From assembly GCA_002077045.2 (NCBI GenBank), contig KZ111148.1:444677-508676 (forward strand): 64,000 nt of DNA. The letters run 5' to 3'. Positions within the stretch are counted from its first letter, which is position 1, and every line of letters starts with the position of its first letter. The notes beneath the pieces were generated by a model that was not told where the DNA came from, searched no databases, and saw only the letters and a list, made by a program, of their open reading frames with translations. Of this stretch, positions 61,001-64,000 are shown one piece after another. The stretch comes from Rachicladosporium sp. CCFEE 5018. Lineage: Eukaryota > Ascomycota > Dothideomycetes > Cladosporiales > Cladosporiaceae. The position numbers and the translations under genes were made by a program.

Positions 61001-62917
61001 TCAATCGCAATACAAGTCATCCTCGTCTTCATCATTAGGCTCAGCGTCTCTCTCGTCGTCGGAACGTGAGTTGTCGTCGTTGGCTACATCTGGAAGGAAG
61101 AAATGAATGTTCCCCCTCACTGGACCACGGCGCCCGGTGGGTGAACGACGTCGACGAGACTCAGGTGGCACAATTTCAGTGTACGGGGACCACCCGTAGC
61201 GCCCACTAGACGAGGGTTGGGTGCCCCGTTCCGTGCGGTGTGATGACCGATACTGAGACTGACCCGCTTGGCTGGACGAGATGCCGCTGCCTGGGTGCTG
61301 AAAGCGCATCGGGCGAGGATCAGTATGAAGTCTGTACCCAAGATCGTCGTCATTGTCGATCGGCTGTATGGGAACATCCTGAATGCGTGGCACGCCACTG
61401 GCCGGTGGAAGAGCAGCGTCGCCTGCTTCGGGAACAGTTCCAGACGATTGTTCATTCGTGACCGCTGGTCGCTTGTCGCGCTTACGACGATCAGATCGGA
61501 TGTCTTCATCCATCATCTGATTGATCAAAGCCTCGTCCTGCTTGGCGACCAGAGTTCCAGGATTGGATGTCGCTTGCGCCGAACGCGAACCACCGTTGTT
61601 CACCATGTCCTGCGATCCATCCGCCCCATTGGCAGCCATCGGGACTTCTGAAGAGACCGGGGGGTGCTGCTTCCTGACATGCCGCAGGAGATGGTCCGAC
61701 CTGGGATACCTTTCTGGGCACAATCTGCAGGCGAAGGGTTTGTCGTTTGTGTGAGTTCTGCGGTGGTCAACCACTGTTTTGGCGTCCCAGTAACAGTAGT
61801 CGCAATCGTCAACACCACAGTGATATTTGATGCAGTCGCCCCTCTTCTTATGCGCCCTGAACGCCAGTCAGTATCAACGTTCTTGGAGAGACATGTGAGG
61901 CGAGAATACTGACAGCATTCCGGATGATCGGACATACCGCCTCGGACACCCATCGCAAGCGACGTCCTTCCCCGGCTGGGCGTCGATCATCTTCTGCTTC
62001 CGAATTTTGGCCTTCTCCGTCAGGTCAGTCTGGCGAACAGGACGGACAGGCTCAGTGTCTTCTTCAGAAACGGTCTCGTCGACGTCCATCGGGTCGCTGA
62101 TATGTTCTGGTCCAGACGCTTGACTACGCAGGCCGCTATAGTCCATATGCTGTAATTCGTACTCGCCAGCGTCGATAGCATCCCTCGCTGTGACCTGATA
62201 CTCTTGCGCTTGTTGTGTACTCTCTTCGATCGAAGGCTGAGAGTCAACGAGGATTGGATACGGAGGGAAGCGAGCGTCCTCGCCAGGATACAAGTGCTGC
62301 AGTGCTGCCGGATCGTCTTCGTCCCAACGCGCTCCATCTGCAACAGCGTCGAATACGTCGAGATGCGCTACTGGGACACTGCCCTCCCCGATGACCGCCA
62401 CCGCTGCGGGGAGGTCGGTATCTGCTCTTCCTCGCGCAACGGGCGTTGCAGCTTCGATGGCAAGTCTATCTGCGCTGGCTCTCGTCTCATAGAAATCCAG
62501 TAACTCCGGATCGTCGAGGTATGCAGGAGCCCACTGGACAAAAGGGGTGGCTGGAGGCGGAGGGTCAATATCAGAAAAGTAGTCCCATTCCCAGGGTAGG
62601 TGATCTGGAGAGACGCAGTTCATGCCGTAACCTGCTGAAAACTCGGGCAAGACAGGGTAGTAGTCTTCGAATGACACTTCTGCCTCCTCGCGCTCGATGC
62701 TTTCAGTGCCTGGTTCGCGAACGAGACTATCGAGATCAGGGGTACTCTCGCCCGATGGCATGTCTGCGTAGTAGTGTTGCAAATCATCTTCCACGGGAGC
62801 ATTGGTCTCCCAATCCATGACGTTGGCATTGCTTGTGGAAGTCCCAGAGCCAGCGGGTCCTCTTCGAGCCGCGAGGTCGTTAGGAGGAGCGGGGTGATTT
62901 GGGCGAACCGGCGGCAT
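61001..62917 (-). CDS. C2H2-type zinc-finger protein with acidic N-terminus
   Basis: Exons complement(61001-61856, 61938-62917) give 611 residues from the ATG at 62917 (MPPVRPNHPAPP). The 81-nt intron is GTATGT...GATACTGACTGGCGTTCAG, phase 2. Splicing gives CDGCPRR-AHKKRGDCIKYHCGVDDC. The Cys-rich start (C321, C324, C335) resembles but does not match a Zn2Cys6 cluster. Two C2H2-like fingers follow: C340-C345-H358-H362 (YHCGVDDCDYCYWDAKTVVDH) and C370-C373-H386-H391 (FACRLCPERYPRSDHLLRH). The first 300 residues are acidic and disordered with many Asp/Glu and Pro, as in activation domains. The C-terminus is Arg-rich (ESRRRRSPTGRRGPVRG) and ends in an acidic tract. Probably a DNA-binding regulator; target unknown. 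Confidence 0.75.
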
Positions 62918-63894
62918 GGCGGCGACGAGCGTGACATGCAACGGTGCAGCAGATGCGACGAGAAATCACATGGACGCGTTTCGTAGGGATGTCGAAGTCG
63001 GTGTGCTGATTAGGCGGTGTTCGCGAGCTATAGCGAGTACCGATTGAGGGAATGTCCACCAAGCACGAAGCCGGCGACCACCTGTGTCAGCCAGACAAGG
63101 TCTTTCGAATATAGATACTGTATATAAGAAGATGTACTTGAACAGATGTATTCACTTAGCTTTGGTGCACCCCGAGGAGGTTACAACAAACGGGTCTGGT
63201 ACCTTGCATGGAACTTCGTCACATGGCCAGAAACCTCTGCCCCTATGCCTCAGGATACTCCAATGCCCGGCCCCTCGCTCACAGCGTTCCGATTCCGCAG
63301 CATTAGTTCGGAGGCGATCGGAGCCATTGTCCTGGCTTCTATGAGGAGTTATGATGGAATTTACATCCCCTAGAACGTCTTCACACGTCCAGTAAGGCCT
63401 GCAGTAGAGTATGAGTATGAACAGAGCAATGAAAAGCGCCGGGCGCGCAGAGTACTTGTAGCGCACTCCTGGTGCGAGCCGATCTCGGCCGTAATTGGCA
63501 GGAGCGAGCCATCCAACGCCCATGGCGTCCAATCACGCAGCGAAGTGGAGTGTGCGAGAACAACCCTGTCAATGCTGATGCGATCGTGACTTCCTGTAGA
63601 ACCCCCGGAGACCACAGTTCCATCACTCAGTTGCGATGAATGCAGTCTTGGGGTGATGACTTGGTGTGCCAGTTCAAGATCAGCAACGTGCTACAGATGA
63701 TGGCCGAGACACAGTCCACTGCGCAGATCTGCATTCAATCGCTCAACGTCCACAAGGCCACGAGTCCTGGGCTGGAGTTCAGAACGTCAAAAACGACTTG
63801 GGTGGAAGCAGCTTCTCGGCTGTGAACTTTGTCCAGGGATGTGTCGATGCATCGGACTTGCTAGCGCCGCGGACGACGTCGGCTCAGCATATCG
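62918..63894. other. Region right of the last zinc-finger gene
   Basis: 977 bp containing the zinc-finger gene promoter and presumably the upstream region of a gene starting near the right edge. No gene recognised. Confidence 0.4.
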
Positions 63895-64000
63895 ATGGCT
63901 CCGTTTGATGCAGACATTGAGCGAATCCTGCATTCGCGCACTAAAGACGTCCTATCCCTAGGAGATGATCAAATCCAGAGCGAAGCCTTGTCAAATGAAC
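63895..64000 (+). CDS. Possible gene start, cut by window end
   Basis: The ATG at 63895 (atcgATGGctc) opens a frame that stays open to the last base: MAPFDADIERILHSRTKDVL and on to SNE (35 codons). The peptide is polar, helix-like and compositionally protein-like, but there is no family motif. Chance openness over 106 bases is quite possible. Confidence 0.3.
   Translation, partial: MAPFDADIERILHSRTKDVLSLGDDQIQSEALSNE

Noticed and set aside
1..64000. tRNA and rRNA genes
   Set aside because: No segment with both a plausible B box (GGTTCGANNCC type) and cloverleaf pairing was seen by eye. A covariance-model scan (tRNAscan-SE, Infernal) would be decisive and was not possible.

Overview
The window is nuclear DNA of a filamentous ascomycete, most likely a Dothideomycete black yeast. 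The evidence is spliced genes with introns of about 54-81 nt, GTATGT/GTGAGT donors and CTRAY branch sites; a fungal gene set (ROT1, NUR1/DUF2418, CreA, ECM11, HET-domain proteins); and GC-rich third codon positions. The two divergent copies of one block resemble what is reported for hybrid or diploid Teratosphaeriaceae such as Hortaea werneckii, but that species assignment is inference.

Layout. Three sequence blocks are separated by two gaps of exactly 100 N (24121-24220 and 48799-48898). Block A (1-24120) and block B (24221-48798) are colinear copies of the same segment. Both start on the same base inside ROT1, and both end inside the same F-box gene. Each carries the same 14 genes in the same order and orientation: ROT1(-), FAU1(+), SmE(-), SAP30-like(+), MDJ1(+), a collagen-like secreted protein(+), a Kex2-site repeat secreted protein(+), MRPL4(-), NUR1(-), GDI1(+), HET-domain protein(-), mitochondrial dihydroorotate dehydrogenase(+), NAD(P)HX epimerase(-), F-box protein(-). 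Block C (48899-64000) begins with a 219-base near-exact repeat of the end of block B, so B and C are really continuous and the second gap is artificial. C holds the 5' end of the F-box gene, ECM11(+), the carbon catabolite repressor CreA(-), two further C2H2 zinc-finger genes and a possible gene start at the right edge.

Interpretation. A and B look like two haplotypes or homeologs of one locus laid end to end, not a real tandem duplication. Housekeeping genes are nearly identical between copies (GDI1 differs at 3 of 469 residues). The HET gene is strikingly divergent, with an unrelated-looking N-terminus, as expected for an incompatibility locus. The two neighbouring secreted-protein genes also diverge fast. 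The collagen-like gene is broken in A (frameshift plus two stops), while in B the reading frame is intact but the start codon is ATA. The other secreted protein has three Lys-Arg-bounded repeats around an LPPLAPDF core, the architecture of kexin-processed peptide precursors.

Most genes are unrelated housekeeping functions: ER folding and cell wall (ROT1), folate (FAU1), splicing (SmE), chromatin (SAP30), mitochondrial folding and translation (MDJ1, MRPL4), nuclear envelope (NUR1), vesicle traffic (GDI1), pyrimidines (DHODH) and metabolite repair (NNR1). No biosynthetic cluster, CRISPR array, rRNA or tRNA gene was recognised. Exon borders were placed by eye from splice motifs and reading-frame continuity, supported by agreement between copies A and B. 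Starts were moved to real ATG codons where the longest open frame began with a non-ATG codon.
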